Assembly: GCF_027947575.1 (NCBI RefSeq)
Contig: NZ_CP116256.1
Coordinates: 6,138,001-6,202,000 of the forward strand
Direction: 5' to 3'
Length of the DNA: 64,000 nt
Source: Streptomyces rubrogriseus
Lineage (GTDB): Bacteria; Actinomycetota; Actinomycetes; Streptomycetales; Streptomycetaceae
A model generated the notes under the pieces. That model was not told the origin of the DNA. It ran no database searches and worked only from the letters and a program-made list of their open reading frames with translations. The position numbers and the translations under genes were made by a program. Below, one piece after another: positions 15,998 through 25,622 of this stretch (its first letter is position 1; every line of letters begins with the position of its first letter).

Positions 15998-17581
15998 ATG
16001 CGAGCTGCCGCCCTCTACTCGGCCGCCGGGTCCTTGCTGCTGGCCACCCTCACCGCCGCCCCCGTCCAGGCGGCGCCGCCGGCCGGGCCCGGATCGGCCG
16101 AGGCGCTCGGCACCGCCGTGGCCGCCCGGCGCGCGGCGGCGGCCGGGGTGGACTTCGGCAGGTGCCCGAAGGCGGAGGAGCTGCCGGACGGCATCCGCTG
16201 CGGCACCGTGACCGTGCCGCTGGACTACGCCCACCCGGACGGCGAGCAGGTCCGGCTCACCGTCAGCCGGGTGCGGGCCACCCACCGGGACCCGGACGGC
16301 GGCGGGCGCGAGGTCTCCGGCCAGGGCGCGCTCCTCTACAACCCGGGCGGCCCCGGCGCCTCCGGGCTGTACTTCCCGCTGGTGGGCATGGTGCCCGAGT
16401 GGAAGCGCATCGCCGCCGCCTACGACCTCGTCGGGTACGCCCCGCGCGGGGTCGCGCCCTCCGCGCCGCTGTCCTGCCAGGACCCCGGGGACTTCTTCAA
16501 GGGGCCGCGGCCGGCGCCGACGCGGCCCTCGGACGCGTACAAGAAGGAGCGCGCCGCGGAGGCCGAGGCGTACGCGCGCGACTGCGCGGAGCGGGGCGGG
16601 GACGCGCTGCGGCACTACCACTCGCTCAACAACGCCCGGGACCTGGAGGTCGTCCGCGCCGCGCTGGGCGAGCGGCGGCTCACGTTCATGGGCGCGTCCT
16701 ACGGCACCTACCTCGGCGCGCTGTACGCCGAACTGTTCCCCTCGCACGTGCGGCGGATGGTGTTCGACGCGGTGGTGAACCCGGACCCCGAGCAGGTCTG
16801 GTACCGCAACAACCTCGACCAGTCGGAGGCGTTCGAGGACCGCTGGGAGGACTTCAAGGAGTGGGTCGCCGAGCACGACGCCGTGTACGGGCTCGGGGAC
16901 ACGGCGCGGCAGGTGCAGGACAGCTACGAGGAGGCGAGTGCGCGGCTGGCGGCGGAGCCGGCGGGCGGCACGGTGGGGCCCGCGCAGTTGCAGGGGGCGT
17001 TCCTGAAGGCCGGGTACTACGACGACTACTGGCCGCACCGTGCCGAGGCGCTGTCGGCGTACCTGAAGGGCGATCCGCAGCCGCTGGTCGACCAGGCGGG
17101 CACCCGGACCGCGGAGGGCGCGGTGCGGTCGGAGAACTCCAACGCCGTGTACACGGCCGTCGAGTGCAACGACGCGCCCTGGCCGGCCGACTTCGAGGTC
17201 TGGGACCGGGACAACACCCGGCTGGCCCGCCGGGCGCCGTTCGAGACCTGGGACAACGTGTGGGCCAACCTGCCGTGCGCCTACTGGCGGGCGCCCCGGC
17301 AGCGGCCGCTCGACGTGCGCACCGCGCCGGGCGAGCTGCCGCCGACGCTGGTCCTGGCCGCCGAACGGGACGCGGCGACGCCGTACGAGGGTGCGCTGGA
17401 GCTGCGGCGGCGGCTGGCGGGCTCGGTGCTGGTGACCGAGCGGGACGCCGGGACGCACGGCATCGCGGGCGGACCGAACGACTGCGTCAACGGCCACCTG
17501 GAGGCGTACCTGCTGGACGGCCGCCTCCCGGCGCGGGACACGTCGTGCGCCCCGCGCCCGGAGCCGGAGCCGAGGGCCTGA
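15998..17581 (+). CDS. Secreted alpha/beta-hydrolase, tripeptidyl-aminopeptidase type
   Basis: A 527-residue exported peptidase. A signal peptide (residues 1 to about 24) ends at VQA-APP. The catalytic serine is in GASYG (MGASYGTYLGALYAELFP), the Asp in LAAERDAATP and the His in DAGTHGIAGG. The C-terminal TAP-like domain is typical of Streptomyces Tap/SlpD/SlpE enzymes, which release tripeptides from protein N-termini outside the cell. ATG 15998 has GAAGGG eight bases upstream; a GTG at 15968 is less likely. The stop is directly adjacent to the convergent hemQ stop. Confidence 0.9.
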   Translation: MRAAALYSAAGSLLLATLTAAPVQAAPPAGPGSAEALGTAVAARRAAAAGVDFGRCPKAEELPDGIRCGTVTVPLDYAHPDGEQVRLTVSRVRATHRDPDGGGREVSGQGALLYNPGGPGASGLYFPLVGMVPEWKRIAAAYDLVGYAPRGVAPSAPLSCQDPGDFFKGPRPAPTRPSDAYKKERAAEAEAYARDCAERGGDALRHYHSLNNARDLEVVRAALGERRLTFMGASYGTYLGALYAELFPSHVRRMVFDAVVNPDPEQVWYRNNLDQSEAFEDRWEDFKEWVAEHDAVYGLGDTARQVQDSYEEASARLAAEPAGGTVGPAQLQGAFLKAGYYDDYWPHRAEALSAYLKGDPQPLVDQAGTRTAEGAVRSENSNAVYTAVECNDAPWPADFEVWDRDNTRLARRAPFETWDNVWANLPCAYWRAPRQRPLDVRTAPGELPPTLVLAAERDAATPYEGALELRRRLAGSVLVTERDAGTHGIAGGPNDCVNGHLEAYLLDGRLPARDTSCAPRPEPEPRA

Positions 17582-18313
17582 CTAGGCGAGCCCGGCGACC
17601 AGCTCGCCGATGTCCTTGCGGCGCCCGGTGTAGAACGGGATCTCCTCGCGGACGTGGCGACGTGCCTCGGAGCCGCGCAGGTGGCGCATGAGGTCGACGA
17701 TGCGGTGCAGCTCGTCGGCCTCGAAGGCGAGGATCCACTCGTAGTCGCCCAGCGAGAAGGAGGCGACCGTGTTGGCGCGCACGTCCGGGTAGCCGCGGGC
17801 CATCTTGCCGTGGTCGGCGAGCATGCGGCGGCGGTCCTCGTCGGGCAGCAGGTACCAGTCGTAGGAGCGCACGAACGGGTAGACGCTGATGTAGTTCCGC
17901 GGCGTCTCGTCGGCCAGGAAGGCCGGGATGTGCGAGCGGTTGAACTCGGCGGGGCGGTGCAGCGCCATGTTCGACCAGACCGGCTCCAGCGCACGCCCGA
18001 GCTTCGTGCGGCGGAAGAGGTTGTACGCCTCCTGGAGCTGGTCGGCGGTCTCGGCGTGCCACCAGATCATCAGGTCGGCGTCCGCGCGCAGCCCGGACAG
18101 GTCGTAGGTGCCGCGGATCGTCACGTCCTTCGCGGCGAGCTGGTCGAACAGCTCCTGGACCTCGTCGGCGTACCCGGCGCGGTCCTCGGGGAGGGTGTCC
18201 TTGAGCTTGAAGACGGACCAGAGGGTGTAGCGGATGACCTCGTTGAGGTCCTTGGCCAGCTTGCCCTTGTTCGGGATCCGCTCGGCGGCGGGGGTGGAGG
18301 CGTCGTCACTCAT
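17582..18313 (-). CDS. hemQ: Coproheme decarboxylase (chlorite-dismutase family)
   Basis: A 243-residue enzyme of the coproporphyrin-dependent heme pathway. It decarboxylates coproheme to heme b in the cytoplasm. The sequence shows the actinobacterial HemQ pattern: YTLWSVFKL near the start, [10 protein letters not shown], and [17 protein letters not shown] with candidate catalytic Tyr, followed by [12 protein letters not shown] with a candidate heme-contact His. It starts four bases after the hemY stop, so the two form an operon. ATG 18313. Confidence 0.95.
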
Positions 18314-18317
18314 GGCC

Positions 18318-19802
18318 CTATTCTCCCGCTCCGCCGTGCAGGCTCTGCACCGGGTGGGCCGTGAGCTGCTCCACACCGCCGAGGTCGCCCCGGATCTGGT
18401 CGGCGGCGGCGTACGCGCTCGCGATGCTGGCCGGGATGCCGACGCCGTCGTAGGCCGCGCCGCACACCGCGAGGCCGGGGAGCTTGGCGACGTGCTCGCG
18501 GACGCGGGCCACGCGCGCGTGGTGGCCGACGGGGTACTGCGGCAGGCCATCCTGCCAACGGGTGACGCGGGTGGCGACGGGCGCGGCGGTCAGGCCGGTG
18601 GCCTCGGCCAGGTCGTGCCGGGAGACGGCGACTAGGCCCGCGTCGTCGCGGCCGAGGATCTCCGTGTCGCCGTACCGGCCGACCGAGGTGCGCAGGACCA
18701 TCAGGTCCGGGTCCTCGTCGGCGATCCAGCCCCACTTGCGGGAGGCGAAGGTGGACGCCTTGATGGTGTGCCCGTCGACCGGCGGTACGAGGAAGCCGCT
18801 GCCCTCGGGGAGCGCGGCGGCCTCCGAGCGGCGGTAGGCGAGGGTGATCAGGGCCATCGAGGCGTACTCCACCGCGGACAGCTCGGCCGCGGCGGCGGGC
18901 GCCTCGGCGCGCAGCAGCTCGGCGGCGGGCCCGGCCGGGACGGCGACGACGACCGCGCCGGCGTGCAGCACCCGGTCGCCGGCGACGATCCGCCAGCCGC
19001 CGGACGCGGTGCGGCGCAGCTCGGTGACGGGCGCGTGGGTGACGATCTCGCCGCCGCGCGCGCGGACGGAGTCGGCGACGGCGGGCGGGAGGGTGCCGAT
19101 GCCGCCCTCGATGCCCATGAAGACCGGACCGCTCGGCGGTGAGGTGGCCGTGCGGCCCTGGAGGGCGCGGACCGCCTCGGTGAGCGAGGTGTGGGTGCGG
19201 GCGGCCTCGAAGAGCTGCGGCACGGCCGAGCGGAGCGAGATGCGGTAGGCGTCGCCCGCGTAGACGCCGCCCAGGAGCGGCTCGACGAGGCGGTCGACGA
19301 CCTCGCGGCCGAGGCGCGCGGCGACGTACTCCCCCACGGCCACGTCGTCGCCGACCTCGGTGCGGGGCAGCTCGGCGTCGCGCTCGATGCGGGCGAGGCC
19401 CTCCTCGGAGAGCACGCCGGACAGGGCGGCGGCGGTGCCGGGGACGCCCATGACGTGGCCCTTGGGCATGGGGCGCAGGGCGCCGCGGGTCCACAGGGAG
19501 GCCGTCGCGGTGGACGGCGGCTGGAGACGGTCGCCGAGTCCGGCCGCGCGGGCCAGGCCGACGGCCTCGGGGCGGCGGGCCAGCATCGACTCGGCGCCGA
19601 GGTCGACGCGTACTCCGGCGATCTCGCCGGGCAGCAGCTTGCCGCCGACCCGGCCGGACGCCTCCAGGACGGTCACCCGGGCGCCGGCCTCCAGGAGACG
19701 GTGGGCGGCGGCCAGTCCGGCGATGCCGGCTCCGACGACGACTACGTGTCCGGGTGCCTCTTCCGGTGGGAACTCGCCCGCCGGGGTCTCACTTGCGCTC
19801 AT
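18318..19802 (-). CDS. hemY: Coproporphyrinogen/protoporphyrinogen III oxidase (flavoprotein)
   Basis: A 494-residue FAD enzyme; actinobacterial HemY (CgoX) oxidises coproporphyrinogen III to coproporphyrin III. The N-terminal Rossmann motif [21 protein letters not shown] (about 19-39) and GRVGGKL motif bind FAD. A C-terminal [22 protein letters not shown] segment is the second FAD contact. It is co-transcribed with hemQ, while hemE lies 11 kb away. ATG 19802. Confidence 0.95.
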   Translation of the reverse strand: MSASETPAGEFPPEEAPGHVVVVGAGIAGLAAAHRLLEAGARVTVLEASGRVGGKLLPGEIAGVRVDLGAESMLARRPEAVGLARAAGLGDRLQPPSTATASLWTRGALRPMPKGHVMGVPGTAAALSGVLSEEGLARIERDAELPRTEVGDDVAVGEYVAARLGREVVDRLVEPLLGGVYAGDAYRISLRSAVPQLFEAARTHTSLTEAVRALQGRTATSPPSGPVFMGIEGGIGTLPPAVADSVRARGGEIVTHAPVTELRRTASGGWRIVAGDRVLHAGAVVVAVPAGPAAELLRAEAPAAAAELSAVEYASMALITLAYRRSEAAALPEGSGFLVPPVDGHTIKASTFASRKWGWIADEDPDLMVLRTSVGRYGDTEILGRDDAGLVAVSRHDLAEATGLTAAPVATRVTRWQDGLPQYPVGHHARVARVREHVAKLPGLAVCGAAYDGVGIPASIASAYAAADQIRGDLGGVEQLTAHPVQSLHGGAGE

Positions 19803-20040
19803 GGCCCCAGCGTCTCAGACGCCACCGACACCGCCCCGGGGCCGGACGGCCCCCGCCCCGGGCCCACAGGTCCCGCGCGATCCGCGCGACCCGCGCGTCC
19901 GCCCGTCCGTCCGGCCCCGTCCGGCGCCCGGCCGGCCGCGAGTCCGGACCGTGATCTCTTCGGAACCGTTCCGCGCCGTCGTGCGCGCCCCTCCGCGCGT
20001 CGTAGAGACATCAGTTGCCACCAACCTGGGGGGATCCACG

Positions 20041-21021
20041 ATGCAGGTACGACAGCAGGCGACAGGAAGAACCGCGGCGCCGAGGTCCGTGCCACCCGCC
20101 CGCGCCCTGGCCGGCCTGTTGCTGGTCACGGCGCTCGCCCTCACCGGATGCAGCGCCTCGGACGCCGGCTCCGACGCGGGCGGCAACGCCAAGGCGGCCG
20201 CGCCGCAGCAGGGCTCGCAGGCGCAGGACTCGCAGGCCGACGGCACGACGGGCGCGGCCGGTGAGGGCGGGTCCGACGGCGCCGGTGCGAGCGCGCCGCC
20301 GAAGCTCACCCCGGCCCACATCATCCGCACCGTCTCCCTGAGCGTTCAGGTCAAGGACACGCCCAAGGCGCTCGACGCGGCCCGCACCGTGACCGAGAAC
20401 GCCGGCGGATACGTCGGCGACGAGTCCACCACCCGCGACGCGGAGGGCCACGAGCGGACCGAGGTGACGCTGCGCGTGCCCGTGGAGCGCTACGAGGACG
20501 TGCTCGACGCTCTGGAGGGCGCCGGGAAGCTGCTGCGGCGCGACGCGAAGGCGGAGGACGTCACCGACCAGGTGGTGGACGTGGACAGCCGCGTGAAGTC
20601 GCAGCGGGCGAGTGTGGCCCGGGTCCGCGAGCTGATGGACCGGGCGACGCGGCTGAGCGACGTGGTGAGCCTGGAGGGCGAGCTGAGCACCCGTCAGGCG
20701 GAGCTGGAGGCGCTGCTGGCCCGGCAGGCGGCCCTGAAGGACCGCACGAGCCTGGCCACCATCACCCTCTCCCTGTCGGAGACGCCGGTGAAGCACGAGG
20801 AGAAGAAGGAGGACGAGGACCCGGGGTTCACGGACGCGCTGGCCGGCGGCTGGGACGCCTTCGTGACGATGCTGCGCTGGGTGGCGGTGGTGCTGGGCGC
20901 GGTGGCGCCGTTCGCCGCGGTGGCCGCGCTGCTCGCGCTGGTGTGGCTGCGGGTCGTACGCCCCCGGCTGCCGCGCCGTCCGCAGGGGCCGCGCGGTGCG
21001 GAGCCCGGGGCGCGGGACTGA
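20041..21021 (+). CDS. DUF4349-domain lipoprotein
   Basis: A 326-residue lipoprotein. The signal LAGLLLVTALALTGC gives lipobox Cys37; a Ser/Ala/Gln-rich linker runs to about 90. The DUF4349 domain (about 95-265) contains an alpha/beta start (TVSLSVQVKDTPKALDAARTVTENAGGYV) and a coiled-coil helix (VKSQRASVARVRELMDRATRLSDV..). One C-terminal membrane helix (about 285-310) follows, so the protein is anchored at both ends. Function unknown. ATG 20041 has a GGGGGG ribosome site. Confidence 0.88.
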   Translation: MQVRQQATGRTAAPRSVPPARALAGLLLVTALALTGCSASDAGSDAGGNAKAAAPQQGSQAQDSQADGTTGAAGEGGSDGAGASAPPKLTPAHIIRTVSLSVQVKDTPKALDAARTVTENAGGYVGDESTTRDAEGHERTEVTLRVPVERYEDVLDALEGAGKLLRRDAKAEDVTDQVVDVDSRVKSQRASVARVRELMDRATRLSDVVSLEGELSTRQAELEALLARQAALKDRTSLATITLSLSETPVKHEEKKEDEDPGFTDALAGGWDAFVTMLRWVAVVLGAVAPFAAVAALLALVWLRVVRPRLPRRPQGPRGAEPGARD

Positions 21022-21036
21022 AAGATCCCGCCCACG

Positions 21037-21042
21037 TAGCGT
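21037..21042 (+). promoter_or_regulatory. Candidate -10 (TAGCGT), leaderless start
   Basis: TAnnnT ending exactly seven bases before ATG 21049; no ribosome site between. Confidence 0.5.
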
Positions 21043-21048
21043 GTTCGC

Positions 21049-22446
21049 ATGAACATGAGCGCTGGGGACGGGAAGAGCGAGCGGCTGGTGGTGATCGGCG
21101 GCGACGCCGCGGGCATGTCCGCGGCGTCGCAGGCGCGCCGGCTGAAGGGCCCGGACGAGCTGGAGATCGTGGCGTTCGAGCGCGGTCACTTCAGCTCGTA
21201 CTCGGCGTGCGGCATCCCGTACTGGGTCGGCGGCGACGTGACCGGACGGGACGCGCTGATCGCGCGCACGCCCGAGGAGCACCGCGCCCGGGACATCGAC
21301 CTCAGGATGCGCACCGAGGTCACGGAGATCGACGTGGCCGGCGGGCGGGTACACGCGCGTGACGTCGATTCGGGCGCCGAGTCCTGGACGTCGTACGACA
21401 AGCTGGTGATCGGGACGGGAGCGCGGCCGATCCGGCCGGAGCTGCCGGGCATCGACGCGCCCGGCGTGCACGGGGTGCAGACGCTGGACGACGGGCAGGC
21501 GCTGCTCGACACGCTGGCACGCACGCGTGGCCGCCGCGCGGTGGTCGTCGGCGCCGGGTACATCGGCGTGGAGATGGCCGAGGCGCTGATCAACCGCGGT
21601 TACGAGGTGACGGTCGTCAACCGCGGCCGGGAGCCGATGTCGACGCTGGACCCGGACATGGGCCGCATGGTGCACGGGGCGATGGAGGGTCTCGGCATCA
21701 CCATGGTCAACGACGCCGAGGTCACCGGGGTGCTGACCGGGGACGACGGCCGGGTCCGGGCGGTGGCGACCAGGGACGCCGAGTTCCCGGCGGACGTGGT
21801 GGTGCTCGGCATCGGGGTGCGCCCCGAAACGGGGCTCGCCGCGGCGGCGGGGCTGCCGCTCGGTGCCCACGGCGGGCTGCTCACCGACCTCGCGATGCGG
21901 GTGCGCGGCCACGAGAACATCTGGGCGGGCGGCGACTGCGTGGAGGTGCTCGACCTGGTCTCCGGCCAGGAGCGGCACATTCCGCTGGGTACGCACGCCA
22001 ACAAGCACGGGCAGGTCGTCGGCACCAACGTCGGCGGCGGCTACGCGACCTTCCCGGGCGTGGTCGGCACGGCGGTCAGCAAGGTCTGCGACCTGGAGAT
22101 CGCGCGGACCGGCCTGAGGGAGAAGGACGCGCTGCGGGCGGGGCTGCGCTTCGTGACGGTGACCGTCGAGTCCACCAGCCGGGCGGGCTACTACCCGAAC
22201 GCGTCCCCCATGACGGTGAAGATGCTGGCCGAGCGGCGCACCGGGCGGCTGCTCGGCGTGCAGATCGTCGGCCGTGAGGGCGCCGGCAAGCGGGTCGACA
22301 TCGCCGCGGTGGCCCTCACGGCCGGGATGACGGTCGAGCAGATGACCGCCCTGGACCTCGGTTACGCGCCGCCCTTCTCGCCGGTGTGGGACCCGGTGCT
22401 GGTGGCCGCCCGCAAGGCGGCGAGGGAGGTCGAGCGGCAGCGCTGA
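21049..22446 (+). CDS. CoA-disulfide-reductase-like FAD/NAD-linked oxidoreductase
   Basis: A 465-residue pyridine-nucleotide-disulfide oxidoreductase of the single-cysteine class. FAD motif VVIGGDAAGMSAA (14-26); the redox Cys54 lies in SYSACGIPYW, as in CoA-disulfide and NADH oxidases; NAD motif VVVGAGYIGVEMAEALINRG; and AGGDCVEVLD for the FAD ribityl. A dimerisation domain occupies the last 110 residues. The substrate could be CoA disulfide, polysulfide or oxygen. It has no operon partner: it starts leaderless 27 bases after the DUF4349 gene. Confidence 0.9.
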   Translation: MNMSAGDGKSERLVVIGGDAAGMSAASQARRLKGPDELEIVAFERGHFSSYSACGIPYWVGGDVTGRDALIARTPEEHRARDIDLRMRTEVTEIDVAGGRVHARDVDSGAESWTSYDKLVIGTGARPIRPELPGIDAPGVHGVQTLDDGQALLDTLARTRGRRAVVVGAGYIGVEMAEALINRGYEVTVVNRGREPMSTLDPDMGRMVHGAMEGLGITMVNDAEVTGVLTGDDGRVRAVATRDAEFPADVVVLGIGVRPETGLAAAAGLPLGAHGGLLTDLAMRVRGHENIWAGGDCVEVLDLVSGQERHIPLGTHANKHGQVVGTNVGGGYATFPGVVGTAVSKVCDLEIARTGLREKDALRAGLRFVTVTVESTSRAGYYPNASPMTVKMLAERRTGRLLGVQIVGREGAGKRVDIAAVALTAGMTVEQMTALDLGYAPPFSPVWDPVLVAARKAAREVERQR

Positions 22447-22459
22447 GGAGCGCCCGCGG

Positions 22460-22822
22460 TCAGGCCGTGCCGTTGATCCGGTCGATGGCCTGCCGTGCCT
22501 GCTCGGCCGGGGGCCGCGCCGGCAGGGAGGACACGGACGCCGGGGCGCCCATCGACGCCGGGGCGGTCGCCGGCACCGGGGTGCGTACCGCGGGCGGCTG
22601 CTCACCGGCCGGCTTGGCGTGGGACGCGCCGCGCGCGGAGCGCAGCCGGTGGCTCACCGCCTCGTCCAGCGTCACCGGCCGCTGCATCTGCGCCGCCAGC
22701 CGCCCCGCCTCCTGGCCGAGGCGGGCGACGTCCTCCCAGGGGAGGCGGAGGACGAGGGCGACCTCGGCCTCGCCGTCGGGCAGGGCGTGCATCGCCGGAG
22801 CCGGTGTGACCCGTTCGTTCAT
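22460..22822 (-). CDS. Conserved small hypothetical protein
   Basis: A 120-residue protein of unknown function. The N-terminal part (about 15-60, DGEAEVALVLRLPWEDVARLGQEAGRLAAQMQRPVTLDEAVSHRL, split by motifs) looks like a short alpha/beta domain. A Pro/Ala-rich linker follows, ending with the helix EQARQAIDRI. ATG 22822 has GAGGAAC eight bases upstream. It is convergent with the flavoprotein gene (13-base gap) and divergent from the rhomboid gene (135-base gap). Confidence 0.65.
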   Translation of the reverse strand: MNERVTPAPAMHALPDGEAEVALVLRLPWEDVARLGQEAGRLAAQMQRPVTLDEAVSHRLRSARGASHAKPAGEQPPAVRTPVPATAPASMGAPASVSSLPARPPAEQARQAIDRINGTA

Positions 22823-22957
22823 CGCCTGTTCCTCACGTCGTCCCCGCGTCCCGCCTTCCCCGGGCCGCGGGCGGTTGAGAGGGCATACGTACACACGGAC
22901 GGGGGCGTTCAACGGGGCGGACCGGTTCACCGCCGGCCGGGCGGGCAGTACTGTCTC

Positions 22958-23776
22958 GTGGTCATCCCCGTCCATGACGTGAACCCGGCGCGCCGCACCC
23001 CGTGGGTGACGTACGCCCTGATCCTCGCGAACATCCTGGTGTTCCTCTTCACCCCCGGTATGGCCGGGTCCGCGTCGGGCGACGGCAGCCTCGCGCAGAT
23101 GTGCGACCTCCAGGCCTTCCTGGACCACTGGGCGGCGGTGCCCCAGGAGCTGCTCCAGCACCGGATGCCCCGCCTGGTGCCCACCGGCGCCGTGGGGGTC
23201 GGCCCGCAGGGGCCGGGCTGCGTGGTCGCGCCACCCGGCTACGACAAGTCGCCGGAGCTGAGCGTCCTGACGGCGATGTTCCTGCACGGCGGCTGGCTGC
23301 ACCTGCTGGGCAACATGCTCTTCCTGTGGATCTTCGGCAACAACGTCGAGGACCGGATGGGCCACGTCCCCTTCCTGCTCTTCTACGGCGTCTGCGGCTA
23401 CGCGGCGACCTACGGCTTCGCCCTCCTCAACGCCGACTCGGGCGCCCCGCTGATCGGCGCGTCGGGCGCGATCGCCGGGGTGCTCGGCGCCTATCTGGTG
23501 CTGTATCCGAGGGCCCGCGTCTGGGTGCTGGTGCCCTTCCTGATCTTCCTGCCGCTGCGGCTGCCGGCCTGGCTGGTGCTGGGCTTCTGGTTCGGGCTCC
23601 AGGCGGTCTACTCCTCCGGCGGCGCCGTGTCCGACGCGGGCACGGTGGCGTACGTGGCGCACGTCGTCGGCTTCGTCGTCGGCATGCTGATCGCCTGGCC
23701 GCTGCGGCGGGGCACCCCGCGCCCGCCGGAGCCGCCCGGGCTGCTGTTCGGGCGGCGGGCACGGCCGGGGTGGTGA
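22958..23776 (+). CDS. Rhomboid-family intramembrane serine protease
   Basis: A 272-residue polytopic membrane protease that would cleave transmembrane segments of partner proteins. The HGGWLHLLGNMLFL motif contributes the Asn. The nucleophile is Ser169 in GASGAIAG, and the general base is His235 in AHVVGFVVG, giving the Ser/His dyad. About six to seven membrane helices are visible. GTG 22958 gives the usual MVIPVHDVNPARRTPWVTY start; TACTGT lies just upstream (22949-22954), and GTG 22979 is an alternative. Confidence 0.92.
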   Translation: MVIPVHDVNPARRTPWVTYALILANILVFLFTPGMAGSASGDGSLAQMCDLQAFLDHWAAVPQELLQHRMPRLVPTGAVGVGPQGPGCVVAPPGYDKSPELSVLTAMFLHGGWLHLLGNMLFLWIFGNNVEDRMGHVPFLLFYGVCGYAATYGFALLNADSGAPLIGASGAIAGVLGAYLVLYPRARVWVLVPFLIFLPLRLPAWLVLGFWFGLQAVYSSGGAVSDAGTVAYVAHVVGFVVGMLIAWPLRRGTPRPPEPPGLLFGRRARPGW

Positions 23777-23813
23777 ACGGCGGGCCGGGTGGTGATCGGC
23801 GGGCGGGGCGTGC

Positions 23814-25046
23814 TCAGGCGGGGGTCGCCTCGCTCTGCGCGACGGAGGCCGGTTCGGTCCAGCTGATCCGGGTGCTGCACAGGGCGACGGCGCCCGCCGA
23901 GGCGGCCACGGCGCCCATGCCCCACGCCAGGTTGCTCGCGCCGGCGATGAAGCCGATGAGCGGCGGGCCGGCCAGCAGCCCCGTGGTCCCCATGGCGGCG
24001 ACCAGGGTCAGCGCGTCCGAGCCCTGCCGGGCGGCGGCGGCGTAGACGCAGGGGGTCACGGCCGCGATGCCCAGGCCCATGCAGGCGAAGCCCGCCAGCG
24101 CCGGGGCGACGCCGCCGCTGACCAGGGCGACGGCGAGACCGGCGGCGGCCACGGCGCTGCCCAGCAGGACGACCCGTCCGTCGCCCCAGCGGCCGCGCCA
24201 GCCGTCGGCGAAGAGGCGGGCGACGACCATCATCCCGGACACCACGGCGATGCCGAGCGGGGCGAGTTCCGCCGAGGCCTCGGCGATGTCCTTCAGGTAG
24301 AGGGCGGACCAGTCGTTCATGGCGCCCTCGGCCACCGTGCCGAAGACCATGGCGCAGCACATCCACAGGGTCAGGCGCGAGGGCACGGTCCAGCGGCGGC
24401 GGCCCGGCTTCGGGCCGGCGTCGGCCGGGACGTCGGCCGGGGCCCCGTCGTCGGCCGGGTCCGGCCGGTCGGCCGGGGCGTCCTCGTCGAGCAGTCCGGT
24501 GCGCGCCGTCACGCCCAGCGCGGCGAGCAGGACGACGGCGACACCGAAGTGCGCCGCGACCGATCCGGTGGCGGCGGTCATGCCGGAGGCGAGCAGGGCC
24601 GCGAGCAGCGAGCCGGCGCTGAAGACGGCGTGCAGCCTCGCCATCGTGTTGCGTTCGTGCCGGGTCTCCAGGGCCGCGCCCTGCGCGTTCATGGCCACGT
24701 TCAGGCAGCCGACAAGGACGCCGTCGGCGCACATCACCAGCAGCGCCACCGGGTAGTTGGGCGCCGCCGCCAGGGCGAGCAGCAGCAGGGCCAGGCCCAG
24801 CTGGGACAGCAGGGCCAGCCGCCGCGAGCCCATCCGGCGCATCAGCCAGGCCACCGCCGGGAAGGAGACCGCCGCCCCGACCCCCGCGGCCATCAGGAGC
24901 ACCCCCACCTCAGCCGCGCTCAGGTCGAGGTCGGCCTTGATGGCGGGGATCCGCGCGGCCCACGTGGCGTACTGGAAGCCGAGGGACAGGAAGAGCGCGG
25001 CGATGGCCAGTTGGCCGCGCCGGAAGGGGTCGTGGAGACGGGTCAC
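23814..25046 (-). CDS. MFS transporter, last gene of the PhyH operon
   Basis: About 410 residues with 12 membrane helices and a charged Asp/Pro-rich central loop (about 190-220). Motif WLMRRMGSRR after helix 2 is the MFS loop-2 signature. It resembles sugar/fucose-permease-like MFS proteins of actinobacteria. It starts within seven bases of the GNAT stop: GTG 25046 or TTG 25052. Its place at the end of the operon suggests it exports the product or imports a precursor (inference). Confidence 0.85.
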   Translation of the reverse strand: MTRLHDPFRRGQLAIAALFLSLGFQYATWAARIPAIKADLDLSAAEVGVLLMAAGVGAAVSFPAVAWLMRRMGSRRLALLSQLGLALLLLALAAAPNYPVALLVMCADGVLVGCLNVAMNAQGAALETRHERNTMARLHAVFSAGSLLAALLASGMTAATGSVAAHFGVAVVLLAALGVTARTGLLDEDAPADRPDPADDGAPADVPADAGPKPGRRRWTVPSRLTLWMCCAMVFGTVAEGAMNDWSALYLKDIAEASAELAPLGIAVVSGMMVVARLFADGWRGRWGDGRVVLLGSAVAAAGLAVALVSGGVAPALAGFACMGLGIAAVTPCVYAAAARQGSDALTLVAAMGTTGLLAGPPLIGFIAGASNLAWGMGAVAASAGAVALCSTRISWTEPASVAQSEATPA

Positions 25047-25052
25047 GCGCAA

Positions 25053-25622
25053 TCAGCTCACTTCGCGCAGGGTGGGGGCGGGCGGGGAGAGGGACGGGCG
25101 GCCCCGGGTCCGCCGGGCGGCCGCCACCGGCTTGGACATGTAGACGGCGTCGCCGCCGTACTCGCCGGGCGGCACCACCCCCGGCTCGGCCACGAAGCCG
25201 CGCGCCGACCAGAACCGTTCGGTGCCGCCCACGGCGACCAGGGAGATCCGCTCGTCCCCGCGCGCCCCGGCGGTGGCGGTGAGGTGGTGCAGGAGGTGCC
25301 GGCCGAGCCCCCGGCGGCGCAGCCCGGGGGCGACGACGATGTCGTGGAGGTGGAGGTTCCCGGGCTCGGACGCGTCCCGGGCCGCCTCCGTCCGCGTCAG
25401 GTCCGGGTAGCGGTGCGGCGGATAGGGCAGCGCGAGCAGGTAGCCCGCCGTACGGGCGCCGACGTCCACCACGAAGCAGGTGTCCGGCGACGCCGCCGCC
25501 CGGGACTGGAGCGCGGCCCGGCCCTCCGACAGGCCGAGGCCGGTGTAGGCGTCCCGCTCCAGCGTCACGACCGCGTCCCAGTCCCCGTCGGCGAGGGGGC
25601 GTACGCGCACGGTCTCAGTCAT
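25053..25622 (-). CDS. GNAT-family N-acetyltransferase
   Basis: A 189-residue acyl-CoA transferase. The N-terminal VRVRPLADGDWDAVVTLE and the acetyl-CoA loop VVAPGLRRRGLGRHLLHHL (about 98-116, R-R-x-G-L-G) are typical. A Pro/Arg-rich tail follows. It overlaps the PLP-decarboxylase gene by eight bases, so it is translationally coupled. It may acylate an amine made by the decarboxylase; the substrate is unknown. Confidence 0.88.
   Translation of the reverse strand: MTETVRVRPLADGDWDAVVTLERDAYTGLGLSEGRAALQSRAAASPDTCFVVDVGARTAGYLLALPYPPHRYPDLTRTEAARDASEPGNLHLHDIVVAPGLRRRGLGRHLLHHLTATAGARGDERISLVAVGGTERFWSARGFVAEPGVVPPGEYGGDAVYMSKPVAAARRTRGRPSLSPPAPTLREVS

Noticed and set aside
22619..22957. 113-residue N-terminal extension of the rhomboid protein
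   Set aside because: It is antisense to the 22460-22822 gene and does not resemble a rhomboid cytoplasmic domain.
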